This document shows positions 54,021 to 64,000 of a stretch of 64,000 nucleotides of DNA, in pieces (the stretch's first letter is position 1; the number at the start of each line of letters is the position of its first letter). The position numbers were made by a program, and so were the translations under genes. Below the pieces are notes generated by a model. That model was not told the DNA's origin. It ran no database searches and saw nothing but the letters and a program-made list of their open reading frames with translations. Source of the stretch: Neocallimastix lanati (nom. inval.). Lineage: Eukaryota; Neocallimastigomycota; Neocallimastigomycetes; Neocallimastigales; Neocallimastigaceae. The stretch is from positions 359,001 to 423,000 of the forward strand of contig JACVTC010000130.1 of the NCBI GenBank assembly GCA_016946835.1, written 5' to 3'.

Positions 54021-55725
54021 GTTCACTATCACCAATTTTTTTAAACCTATTTATTAATGACATTTTTAATGATTTTTTAGAATTTGGAATTCCTTTAGGC
54101 GAATCTAGATGTTGCGGTGGACTCTTTGCAGATGATATTGTTCTATGTGCACCATCAAGAACTAAGTTAAAAAAAATGATTAAGAAAGTAAATGAATGGG
54201 CTAAATTTAATATTATAAATTTTGGAATTAACAAGTGTGCAACGATGGTGATTCGACCAGATACACCTTTTTTTTCAAAATAAATGAGATCCTACTTTTT
54301 ATCTTGCTGGTCAACCAATCCCAGTAACTAAATGTTATACCTATTTAGGTATATCATTTGATAAAAGCTTATCGTTGAACCCTATTATTAAATTACTTAA
54401 CTCTAAAGTTACTAAAGCTCTCTTTTCTGTTTGTAAATTTCTTTCAAATTCCAAAATTCCTATTCTATTTAAGAAGATTATAATTAACTCCTATGTACTT
54501 AGTAAAGTCTCTTACTTTGCACCTTTACTTGGTTCAAATAAAGCGAGAACAAATAATACTCAGAAATTAATTAATAAAAGATTAAGATGGATTGCAGGTT
54601 TAAAAAAAAGCCAAATCTTTTATTAATGTATATTCTATTTCAAAAGATTTAAATATTCCTCCATTGTCAGCTAAGTGTGCTTTGTCTCAAGTCAAATGAT
54701 TTAATAAATGGAAAGATTCAAATTGTATTATTTCCTATTTAGTTAATAATATTCCAAAATCTAGAAAATATTAATGGACGAAAGAAAGCAGAACTCTTAA
54801 ACGTAAACTAGAGAAAAGAGGTAATAACGATAATAAAATCAAGGATTTTTATTGGAAAAGAGATATGAAAATCAATTCTATTAAAGCTGAATTTTATGAC
54901 GAAAACAGATTTGAAGAAACATCAAATTTTATAAAACTTTGTTATGAATATCCTGATCTTTCATATGGTTTCTATTGGCTATTGAGAGCACGAAGCGGAT
55001 ATAGACTAGATGCTAGAGTTGCTAAAGCTGAAAAAATAATAGATCAAATGTGTCCTAATTTTTGTCCCTGTTGTAAAAGTAATAAACAATGGATAAGGCA
55101 TTGGTTAATTGATTGTCCATTTTTCAATTATATTTGTAGTAAAGTTTATGATAAAATTTTATTTTTATATAATGCTTTTAACCGTGGCGACCTAACAAAT
55201 GATATAGTTAATAATAATAATGATAATAGCAACAGTAATAATAGTAATAGTAATAATAGTAATAGTAATAATAGTTATAGTAATATTAGTAATAGCATTA
55301 TTAGTAATGTTAGTAATAGTATTGAAAATAATGTGAATTTTGATTCTAGTGTGTGTGAAAAAATGTTTAATTTCGTTCTTGGAGGTCGAAGTATTAATAA
55401 CAGTACAAGGGAATGGAAGGATCTATTTAAGTGCCAATGAAATCAGGTGCTTATTCTGATACTCCGTTCTTGGTAATTTCTGCGGCTCTTCTTCAATCGA
55501 TTATACCTATTGCTATTGGCCAGCAATGGTCTTTGTTCAATAGATTCAAATCGAATCATACTACTACTACCAAGAACGTCAATGCTGAAGAAACAGTAAG
55601 ACAGGCCAGCAGGGCTAGCGCAACCAATGAAGATCATAATTTCATATCTTAAAATAATAATTAACATTGTGAAGTCAAAATTAATTATTATACTACAGTA
55701 TAATAATGCCCTTGTGAAGTCTTAC
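54020..55725 (+). pseudogene. 5'-truncated LINE (non-LTR retrotransposon) ORF2 remnant
   Basis: The reading frame starts in mid reverse transcriptase: CSLSPIFLNLFINDI, then the catalytic block LFADDIVLCAPS and NKCATMV, as in LINE RTs (FADD variant of YADD). Several stops and frameshifts follow (54283 onward). The C-terminal 191 residues (54865-55440) are still open and carry a Cys/His cluster, CPCCKSNKQWIRHWLIDCP, like the terminal zinc knuckle of fungal Tad/I-clade elements. They also carry an in-frame Asn/Ser microsatellite (55207-55325). A frameshift near 55437 is followed by another open piece ending at 55652 (FLVISAALLQSIIPIAIGQQ). After the stop, TTGTGAAGTC occurs twice (55667 and 55712). 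Endonuclease and early RT motifs are missing. Confidence 0.8.
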
Positions 55726-55876
55726 AGATATTAATTAAATGAAACTAGAATATATTATACCATTATTTTATTTTATTTTGTGTTTTATTTTTTGTTTTTT
55801 TTTTATCTTTTTTTTTTTTTTTATTACATGTTATTTTATCATATATTTAATTATTAAAGATGAAACAAGTTTGCCT

Positions 55877-55886
<10 letters not shown>

Positions 55887-55918
<32 letters not shown>

Positions 55919-56129
55919 ATTATTTATTATTATTATTATTATTAATACAATCTTTTTATTATTATTATTATTATTATTATTGTTATTATTATTATTATTA
56001 TTCATTATTATTATTACTATTATTCATTATTATTATTACTATTATTCATTATTATTATTACTATTATTCATTATTATTATTACTATTATTCATTATTATT
56101 ATTACTATTATTCATTATTATTATTATTA

Positions 56130-56164
<35 letters not shown>

Positions 56165-56195
56165 GTTATTGTTGTTGTTGTTGTTGTTGTTTTTA
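55887..56195. repeat. Compound poly-A / ATT microsatellite with a 22-bp minisatellite
   Basis: An A run (55881-55915) passes into ATT repeats. A regular 22-bp unit (CATTATTATTATTACTATTATT) follows, with its C at 56003, 56025, 56047, 56069, 56091 and 56113, then ATT and TTG units. Confidence 0.9.
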
Positions 56196-56261
56196 TCATG
56201 TTGTTGGTAATTTGAAAGATTTTTTAATTGAATATTATCATTATCTGAAGACAATTTATTT

Positions 56262-56641
56262 TCCCCCCACAACTAAAGAATCTTAAAAATCGAAAATGGA
56301 ATCGATGTATTTGTTGGTGAAGAAAGAGGTATTAATAGTACTAGGTACCTCTTCCATAAAGAAGACATCTCTAGCGGTTACCATGGAATTTATATCTAAA
56401 TCTAGGATTAGATATAAATATAAGAGTCTCAACTCAATGAGACTCTTAATCTGTTAAGAAGTTAGAATACACACTCAACAATATAAACACATAATGTTAA
56501 CCAATTATATATTATATTATATTTTTATTAATAAAAGACTTCAATTTAAATATTAATTATATTGTTTCTTTTTATATAGTTATAAGTATGTATACACCAT
56601 GTTATGTCTTTATGTACATAAAGTAAAGTGTAAACCTTTAC
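56262..56641. other. Hairpin-rich complex island, possible degenerate element
   Basis: About 380 bp of more complex sequence between microsatellites. It holds consecutive perfect inverted repeats: AGAGGTA/TACCTCT (56325-56352), TTTATATCTAA/TTAGATATAAA (56389-56418) and TAAGAGTCTCA/TGAGACTCTTA (56421-56448). A 16-bp palindrome CTTTATGTACATAAAG (56608-56623) and GTAAAG/CTTTAC (56623-56641) follow. A frame of about 40 codons (to 56396; IDVFVGEERGINSTRYLF) looks protein-like but matches no family I recognise. It could be a transposon end, a solo LTR piece or a structured RNA. Confidence 0.4.
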
Positions 56642-56684
56642 ATAATATAATATAATATTATAAATAAAAATAAAAGTAAAGTTA

Positions 56685-56716
<32 letters not shown>

Positions 56717-56723
56717 ACATAAA

Positions 56724-56775
<52 letters not shown>

Positions 56776-56940
56776 TTACAATATTAAAGAATAGACATTA
56801 TTATAATTTTTATTTATTTTTTATTTTATTTTTATTTTTGTTTTTAAAAATGTTATTAAATGGCTTAATTAAAAAAAAAAATATGGATTTATGGATTTAT
56901 CGTTAATTTAAATATGAAATAGTTATTTTTATTTATTTTT

Positions 56941-56974
<34 letters not shown>

Positions 56975-57350
56975 TAAATAAAAGTAAAAAGAAAAAGGTG
57001 ACGAAATAAATAAATAAATAAATATATATATATAAAAAAAAAAAAAAAAAAAAAAGGATTAATTATAACTATAATTGAAAGAAAGAGAATAATAAAAAGA
57101 TAATATTAAATTAAATAATACATGCTTATAAATAAAATAATATATATATATATACTTTTTTTTTTTTTTTAAAAAAAAAAAAAGAGAATTATTTCATTTA
57201 TATTGTATTATTATAAAGGTATAATTAAAGTTATGGTTTATGATTTCGTTTTGTTCTTAAATTATAAATAATAAATGGTATAATGATAAATTAAAAAAAA
57301 AAAAAAAAAAAATAGTTTTATAAAATTATTTGTTTGTTTGTATCCTTTTT

Positions 57351-57396
<46 letters not shown>

Positions 57397-57678
57397 CTCT
57401 TCTTTTTTGGTTTCAATTTTGAATTATTTAATTATATATATATATAATTAAATTAAATTATTGTTTAAATATTATGATTTATTCTCTCTTTTTCACACAT
57501 ACACTCTTTTTTTTTTTTTTTTTTTTAAATAATTTTATTTATTTTTTGTTTATTTGCTTTTTTGTTTTTTTTGTTCTTCATTTTTTGATTTTTGCTTTTT
57601 GTTCTTTTTGCTTTATTTACTTTTACTTTATTTTTATTATTTTTTTTCTATATATATACTTTTTAACTGAGGTTTATT
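56642..57678. other. A+T-rich spacer
   Basis: About 1 kb with long A runs (about 56727-56770, 57036-57055) and T runs (56943-56973, 57353-57396). The NAA50 3' UTR lies at its right end. No gene seen. Confidence 0.6.
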
Positions 57679-58354
57679 TTAAATTTTTTTTTGGAATAAA
57701 TAAGCATCTGGACAATCCACATTTTTATAATAACCTCGTATTATATCAACAATTTCAAAACCATTTTTAATATATAACGAAATAGCCGCCTTATTGGTTA
57801 TTTGAGCATGAAGAAGAATAGTTTTTATATGGGTATTAAGTTGACAGAAATTTATAATATAATTTAAAAGGATAGTTCCTAATAATAATAATAATAATAT
57901 ATAAATATTTTATTTCATAAGTTAAAGATAATATATAAATAAATATTTATTTTATAATAAAGAAAAATAAAAACTATAGTAATAATAATATTAATTTAAA
58001 ATCTAATTATATATATTACCTATTGAATGTCTTCTAAACTGTTGTAATACAGCTATAGTCATTATATACAAAATTTCTTCATTCATATCATCAACCATAA
58101 TAGGATGATTAGAAGAAGGCTCGATTCTACAGCATATATTTCCGACGGCCTTATTATTAATTACAGCTTTTATAGTATTATTTATTTAAAAATTATAAAA
58201 AATTTAAAGAATTAATATGTATTAATATAAATTCAATATAACTGAATATTAAAAAAATAGTAATAATAATATATAATTTATATATATACGAATATACAAG
58301 AATATTTAAATATTTATTTTATAATACTATAATAAAATAAATATATAATAGTAT

Positions 58355-58393
<39 letters not shown>

Positions 58394-58787
58394 ATGTATT
58401 AATTTATAATTTATAATGAGTTTTGTTTTTACCTATTCTTGATAAATTCTTATTATATTTAAAAATAATATCACTATAAAATTGTTCATTATAAGTAATA
58501 GGAAATACCATTCTGTTTATATTTTTTACACTATTAATATTAAATGGTGTAATCTGCTGAAGAGAGACATTATTAATGTATGGTTCAGTATTTGGAATAT
58601 CATAGGGATTATTATAATAATGTAACATACTTGGATATTGATTATACTCCTTAATATCGTTATTTATGACATTTCTATATTTTGATACCGTACTATTATC
58701 ATAAAATTTATTTATATCTTTTAATCTTTTTTCATATAAATTTTCATTATCATGATTATTATTATTATTATTATTGTTATATAACAT
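57679..58787 (-). CDS. NAA50: N-alpha-acetyltransferase 50 (NAA50/San) homologue
   Basis: GNAT-family enzyme expected to acetylate protein N-termini, normally with the NatA complex on ribosomes. Three exons on the minus strand: 58433-58787, 58020-58166 and 57679-57878, 233 residues in frame. An Asn-rich N-terminal extension of about 78 residues precedes the GNAT fold: ITPFNINSVKNINRMVFPITYNEQFY (the characteristic FP-x-x-Y segment of NAA50), AVGNICCRIEP, LYIMTIAVLQQFRRHSIGT, LHAQITNKAAISLYIKNGFEI, GYYKN and DAYLFQKKI. Almost every motif lines up with NAA50. The acetyl-CoA loop reads RRHSIG, where (R/Q)RxGIG is usual, so one Gly is replaced by Ser. The start codon is followed by an (AAT) run and preceded by a T run. 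Confidence 0.9.
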
Positions 58788-59961
58788 TTTTTTTTTTTTT
58801 TTTTTTTTTTTTAATACTTGTTATTGTCTGTTAATTTCTGTATAACGAAATTTATTTATATTAAAATATGGATATAAATGAATATATATAAATTTATTAT
58901 AATATATATATATTTTATAATTGGTAAATTATTATAATAAATGACTTTATATATATATATTAATACTTTTATTCTTTATGGATCTATAAATTGTTATATT
59001 AATATTTTATTAAAATTTAAATCTAACTGATAAATGAAAAGAAATGCTTTTAAATCAATTTATAAATTTCTTTTTTCTTTTTTTTTTTTTTTCTTTCTTT
59101 CTTTGGTTTTATTTAAGAATAAAAATAGTTGATTATGATTGTAATTGTAATTTCAAAAGTGATATAACTATTTTAATATTACTTTTTTATTTTTTTTTCC
59201 AAACCAAAATATATATAAATATTAATATTGCTTTCTAATATTTCTTTTCAATACAACGTTATATGTGTCCAATTAAAAGTAGTAGTAGTAATGGAGTAAT
59301 ACTTGATAAATAAATAAAATTTATAAGTATATATTATCAAAAATTGTTATATTAATAAAAGGTATATATATATATAAATTAATACATTCAATTGTTTTTA
59401 AATCTTCCAGTTTTAAATATGAAATGTTATTTATAATATTGTTATTTATTCCTCTCTTGGATATTATATTCCTTTATATCGAAATAAACTTTGAAAAAAA
59501 AAATAATAATCAAATTTAATTTTTTTTTTTTTTTATTTAATTTATTATCTAATTAATTCGATTATACTAAAAGAGTTAAATAAAAAATTAATTTAAAGAA
59601 TAATTTACGATGTTCTAATTTTGTTAAATACGTATCAATATTTTTTTATTTTTGTTCTCTTTTTTATTTTCGCTTGATTTATTTCAGTGATATTTGAATA
59701 TATATTTTAGTTAAAAAACTAAAGAAATAAAATTATATAATAGTATATTACTAAAATAAATATCAATGTTAGAAGATTGTATAATAAATATTACTATTTA
59801 TAAAATTTTTGATTTTTTTTATTTTTGATTTTGTTTTTAATAATAACGCTATATATAAAGAAATGTCAAAATATTATAATTGTTAATAATTATTATTAAA
59901 TAGTAGAGAATAGAGTATAAAATTTACTATTTTTATTATTAAAATATAAAGGAAATAATAA

Positions 59962-60005
<44 letters not shown>

Positions 60006-60118
60006 TAATTTTTTCTATTTCAATAAAAAAAAAATTATTTTTTTATTTTTAGTTTATTTTATATATAAACAAATAAAAAAACAATTTTCAATAATTATAA
60101 TTTTAATACTAATAATAA
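58788..60118. other. Upstream region of NAA50, gene-free
   Basis: About 1.3 kb with an A run of about 37 at 59967-60003. A short more complex stretch at 59095-59290 shows no convincing coding frame. The NAA50 promoter should lie at the left end. Confidence 0.6.
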
Positions 60119-60600
60119 TAAATAATAAATAATAAATAATAAATAATAAATAATAAAATAATAAATAATTGAATAATAAATAAATAGATAATAAATAATA
60201 AATAATAAATAATAAATAATAAATAATAAATAATAAATAATAAATAATAAATAATATATAATAAATAATAAATAATATATAATAAATAATAAATAATTAA
60301 ATAATTAAATAATAAAATAATAAATAATAAATAATAAATAATAAATAATAAATAATAAATAATAAATAATAAATAATAAATAAATAGATAATAAATAATA
60401 AATAATAAATAATAAATAATAAATAATTGAATAATAAATAAATAGATAATAAATAATAAATAATAAATAATAAATAATAAATAATAAATAATAAATAATA
60501 AATAATAAATAATAAATAATAAATAATAAAAAAGAATATAATAACTAATAATTAATAACTAATAATAATAACTAATAAATAATAAATAATAAATAATAAA
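60119..60600. repeat. AATAAAT heptamer satellite array
   Basis: About 480 bp of tandem AATAAAT/AATAATAA units, interrupted by TTGAATAATAAATAAATAGATA variants (near 60163, 60381 and 60425). It is the reverse complement of the TTTATTA arrays elsewhere in the window. Confidence 0.9.
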
Positions 60601-61260
60601 ATTAATAATTTTTCTAATAAATTTTAATAATAAATTTTTTAGGACAAAAAAAAATTTAAAAATAAAAAAAAAAGAGCGTAAAAAAAAATTTTTTTTATTT
60701 TTTTTAAGTTATTTTTATTTTTATGATAAAAAAGTTTAAATTTGAAAATTTTTAATTTTTATTTAAATGTAATATACAATACATTTTACTCTAATATATT
60801 TTATTTTGTTTATTCAATTAATTACACTATATTATAATATATAACATGAAAATGCAATAAATTTTAATTATAGTAAAAAAGGAAATTAAAATTATAATTT
60901 AAAAATTTGAAATCTTAGTACAACATTACTATATATTAATAATATATGATTATAATAGATATCAATTAATTGAAATATATAATATGAAATAAAATAATAT
61001 AATTATAATATATAATAATATACTTTAATATATGTTGTAAATATTTTATATAAATAAAAAAATTCAATTAAAATAAATTAATTTTTTAAATTAAATATAA
61101 GCAAATATATAAGAAGTATAAATAAATATATTAATATTAACATAAATAAATATATAAATATATATAAATAAATATATAGATAAATATATATAAGATTTTT
61201 CTTTCAATATTTATAAATTAGTCATATTTAATATTAAATAGCATTGTTTTTGAATATATT
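60601..61260. other. A+T-rich spacer between repeat arrays
   Basis: No gene or distinct element recognised. Confidence 0.6.
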
Positions 61261-61261
61261 A

Positions 61262-61790
61262 TTCAATTATTTATTATTTATTATTTATTATTTATTAATA
61301 AATACATTTTTATTAATTACTATTTATTATTTATTAATAAATACTCTTTTTATTATTTATTATTTAATTATTTATTAATAAATACTCTTTTTATTATTTA
61401 TTATTTAATTATTTATTAATAAATACTCTTTTTATTATTTATTATTTATTATTTATTAATAAATACTCTTTTTATTATTTATTATTTATTATTTATTAAT
61501 AAATACTCTTTTTATTATTTATTATTTATTAATAAATACACTTTTTATTATTTATTATTTATTATTTAATTATTTATTAATAAATACTCTTTTTATTATT
61601 TATTATTTATTATTTATTAATAAATACTCTTTTTATTATTTATTATTTATTAATAAATACACTTTTTATTATTTATTATTTATTATTTAATTATTTATTA
61701 ATAAATACACTTTTTATTATTTATTATTTATTATTTATTAATAAATACTCTTTTAATTATTTATTTATTATTATTTATTATTTATTAATT
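61262..61790. repeat. Nested TTTATTA minisatellite with 121-bp higher-order repeat
   Basis: The motif AATAAATAC(T/A)CTTTTTATTA recurs with spacings 41, 41, 40, 40, 34, 47, 40, 34, 47, 40 bp (start points from 61341 to 61745). The block 34+47+40 = 121 bp is repeated from 61503. Filler between motifs is the TTTATTA heptamer. Confidence 0.9.
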
Positions 61791-63383
61791 ATAGATTATT
61801 GATTATTATTGATTATTGATTATAGATTATTCAATTATTTATTATTTCATAATAAAAGTATTATTTATTATTCCTTAATTATTTAATTATCTATATTTAT
61901 ATATTATTATCTATATTTTTATATTTTCGTATATATTATACAGATATATATGAAAATAGAAAAATATATATTAATAAAATAGAATAATTTATTATTTAAT
62001 TATTTATCTATTTTATAATTATTCGTTCATCTGAATAATTATTTAATTGTTTCTATATTATATTATATGTAAAAATCTTACTGACTTAACCATTTTCATT
62101 CTTTCCTTTTCGTTCATCAACTTTCTCTTGTTTTGATAAATTAATTTATTTTCATATAAATTAATTATATAAAAGGAATAATTAAAAAAATTATATGACA
62201 TATAAATTAATTATAAGATAAAAAAATTAAATTATTAATAATAATAATAATAAATAATAAATATTAAACATTAAATATTAAACATTAAACATTAAAATTA
62301 TTAATAATAGAATAATAATAATAAATAATAAATATTAAATAGTAAAGAGTATTTAATAATAAATAATAATGAATAATAATAATAAATAATTAAATAATAA
62401 ATAATAAATAATAATTGATAGTATGATAGTACATATAAATAATAAAAACTAATAATTAATGTATTTATTAATATATAATATATATAATAAATAATAAATA
62501 ATAAATAATAAATAAAAAAAATGATAAAAATTTAAACAAAAAGATTAATAATAAAAAGATATCTCAAATAAAAAATATATATATTATAGATTTAAATTTA
62601 GCGATATTAAAATATTTTGATTTTATTTATGTCAATTTATTATCTTTTTATCCCTTCTTCCTCTAAATGATGGTAAATTAGTAAATTAAATAGACTATTC
62701 ATATATATTTTTTTCTTATTTTTTTTATTATTATACAAGAAAACCTTCATTATTTTTGATATATAGAATGAAATGATAATTTAAACTATTAAAAATAATA
62801 TTAATAACAAATAACAATACAATAGTTTTGAAATTATGGATAACGTTTAATATTTAAATACATATAAATATAAATACAAATATAAATATAAATATATGTA
62901 TAATATACTTTTCTAAATTTTTTTAATATACAATACGGAGATTTAAATTCATTTTAATTTTAAATAAAAAATGTTTTATTTATAACTTTTTAACTAAATA
63001 AACATTTATATCTAATTTTATTTATATATAATAATAAAATAAAATAAAATAAAATAACATTAAAATATAATAAAATAAAATAATAAAATAATAAAATGAA
63101 AAAATAATAGCAAAAACTAACCAAAAAGCTCACTTTATTATTAATTAATGAATTAAATCACATTGAAATATCTTATGATTTTAATAATTTAATTTGATTT
63201 TTAAAATAACTAAAAATATATATATATTTACAAATTTTAATTATAATTGCTTTAATCATTTAATCATTGTTATTATTTATTATTATTATTATTATCATTT
63301 AATTATTATTATTATTATTATTGATTATTTTAATTATTATTATTATTATTATTATTGATTATTTTTAATATTTTTAAATGAAA

Positions 63384-63414
<31 letters not shown>

Positions 63415-63705
63415 TTTTAATGTACCATGATTTATAATAACTTCATATTTTTTTATATATTTTAAAATTTTAAAAGGCTAATATATCTTAAAAATATAAA
63501 AAAATTATTCTTCGAATATTTTTAAAAATAAATAAAAAAAATATTCTATATATTAATCTTTAAAATAAATATGTAAATAAAATATTATTTAAAAATAAAA
63601 TATTATTTACAAAAAATATATATATATACATTTTTTTTGAAATTTTCATTATATATATATATATATAAAACAAAAAAATATTCTTTAAATATATATAAAA
63701 AGTAT

Positions 63706-63753
<48 letters not shown>

Positions 63754-64000
63754 TTTTAAAATTAATATGGCTTTTATGTCTTAAAAATATAAAAATAAAT
63801 ATTATTTAAATATTCTTAAAAAATAAAAAATAAAAAAAAAAAAAAAATTATTTAAAAAAACCAATCTTTTCATTAACATAAAAATTAAAATAAGAGTTTT
63901 ATAAAATCTTTAAACACAATATATAAATAAAATATTCTTAAAAAAAATATTCTTTAAAATAAATATTTAATTAAAAGTTTTATAACAAAATTTTTTTTTA
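61791..64000. other. Gene-free A+T-rich right end
   Basis: About 2.2 kb with AAT/ATTAAACATTAAA-type repeats (62230-62420), TAAATA units (62860-62895), ATT runs with GATT interruptions (63270-63365), TA runs and an A run of about 37 (63714-63750). No coding or RNA signal seen. Confidence 0.6.

Noticed and set aside
55860-56210. Leu/Ile/Tyr-rich frame of 116 codons
   Set aside because: Translation of ATT/TTA microsatellite only.
57474-57770. Plus-strand frame of 98 codons rich in Phe
   Set aside because: Poly-T sequence running antisense into the NAA50 last exon.
61341-61760. CRISPR-like array
   Set aside because: The spacers are themselves heptamer repeats and not unique sequence, and the genome is eukaryotic.

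Overview
The window looks like nuclear DNA of an anaerobic gut fungus (Neocallimastigomycota: Neocallimastix, Piromyces, Anaeromyces and relatives). The reasons are very A+T-rich intergenic DNA full of homopolymers and (AAT)n/(ATT)n tracts, short GT-AG introns, Asn-rich protein inserts, a secreted family-45 cellulase, and two genes of a kind found in flagellated eukaryotes (LRRC71-like, WDR54-like), which fits organisms with flagellated zoospores. This is inferred from content; no marker gene was compared.

Layout. 1-2 kb: 5' part of a nucleostemin/Nug1-like circularly permuted GTPase (minus). 4.1-6.1 kb: tandem coactosin-like ADF-H protein (plus). 6.8-8.7 kb: WDR54-like beta-propeller protein (minus). 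9.8-13.8 kb: LRRC71-like leucine-rich protein (plus). 14.7-18.5 kb: F-box/LRR protein (minus). 18.5-26 kb: gene-free. 26-27.2 kb: GH45 endoglucanase (plus). 28.1-31 kb: decayed Ty1/copia retrotransposon. 31.7-32.3 kb: AIG1/GIMAP-like GTPase remnant (plus). 34.9-35.36 kb: G+C-rich tRNA-derived SINE with a 16-bp target-site duplication. 36.1-39.1 kb: 2-phosphoglycerate-kinase-like (LPA1-type) P-loop protein (minus). 39.1-49.2 kb: gene-free. 49.2-52.9 kb: tandem-CCCH (ZFP36/TIS11-type) mRNA-binding protein (plus). 54.0-55.7 kb: 5'-truncated LINE. 55.9-56.65 kb: minisatellite and a hairpin-rich island. 57.7-58.8 kb: NAA50-type acetyltransferase (minus). 58.8-64 kb: gene-free, with large heptamer and higher-order minisatellite arrays.

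The genes are independent single units with no visible cluster logic: ribosome assembly (nucleostemin), actin (coactosin), flagellum-associated (LRRC71, possibly WDR54), ubiquitin ligase adaptor (F-box), plant-wall degradation (GH45), mRNA decay (CCCH) and protein N-acetylation (NAA50). Gene models were joined by hand from splice signals, reading frame and family homology. Intron phases agree at every junction, including a join that merges a separate Asn-rich reading frame with the F-box exon. Exons total about 15.7 kb (about 25%). I saw no rRNA, functional tRNA, CRISPR, defence or biosynthetic system. The most interesting items are the SINE, the splice-acceptor bias, and the nested repeat arrays.
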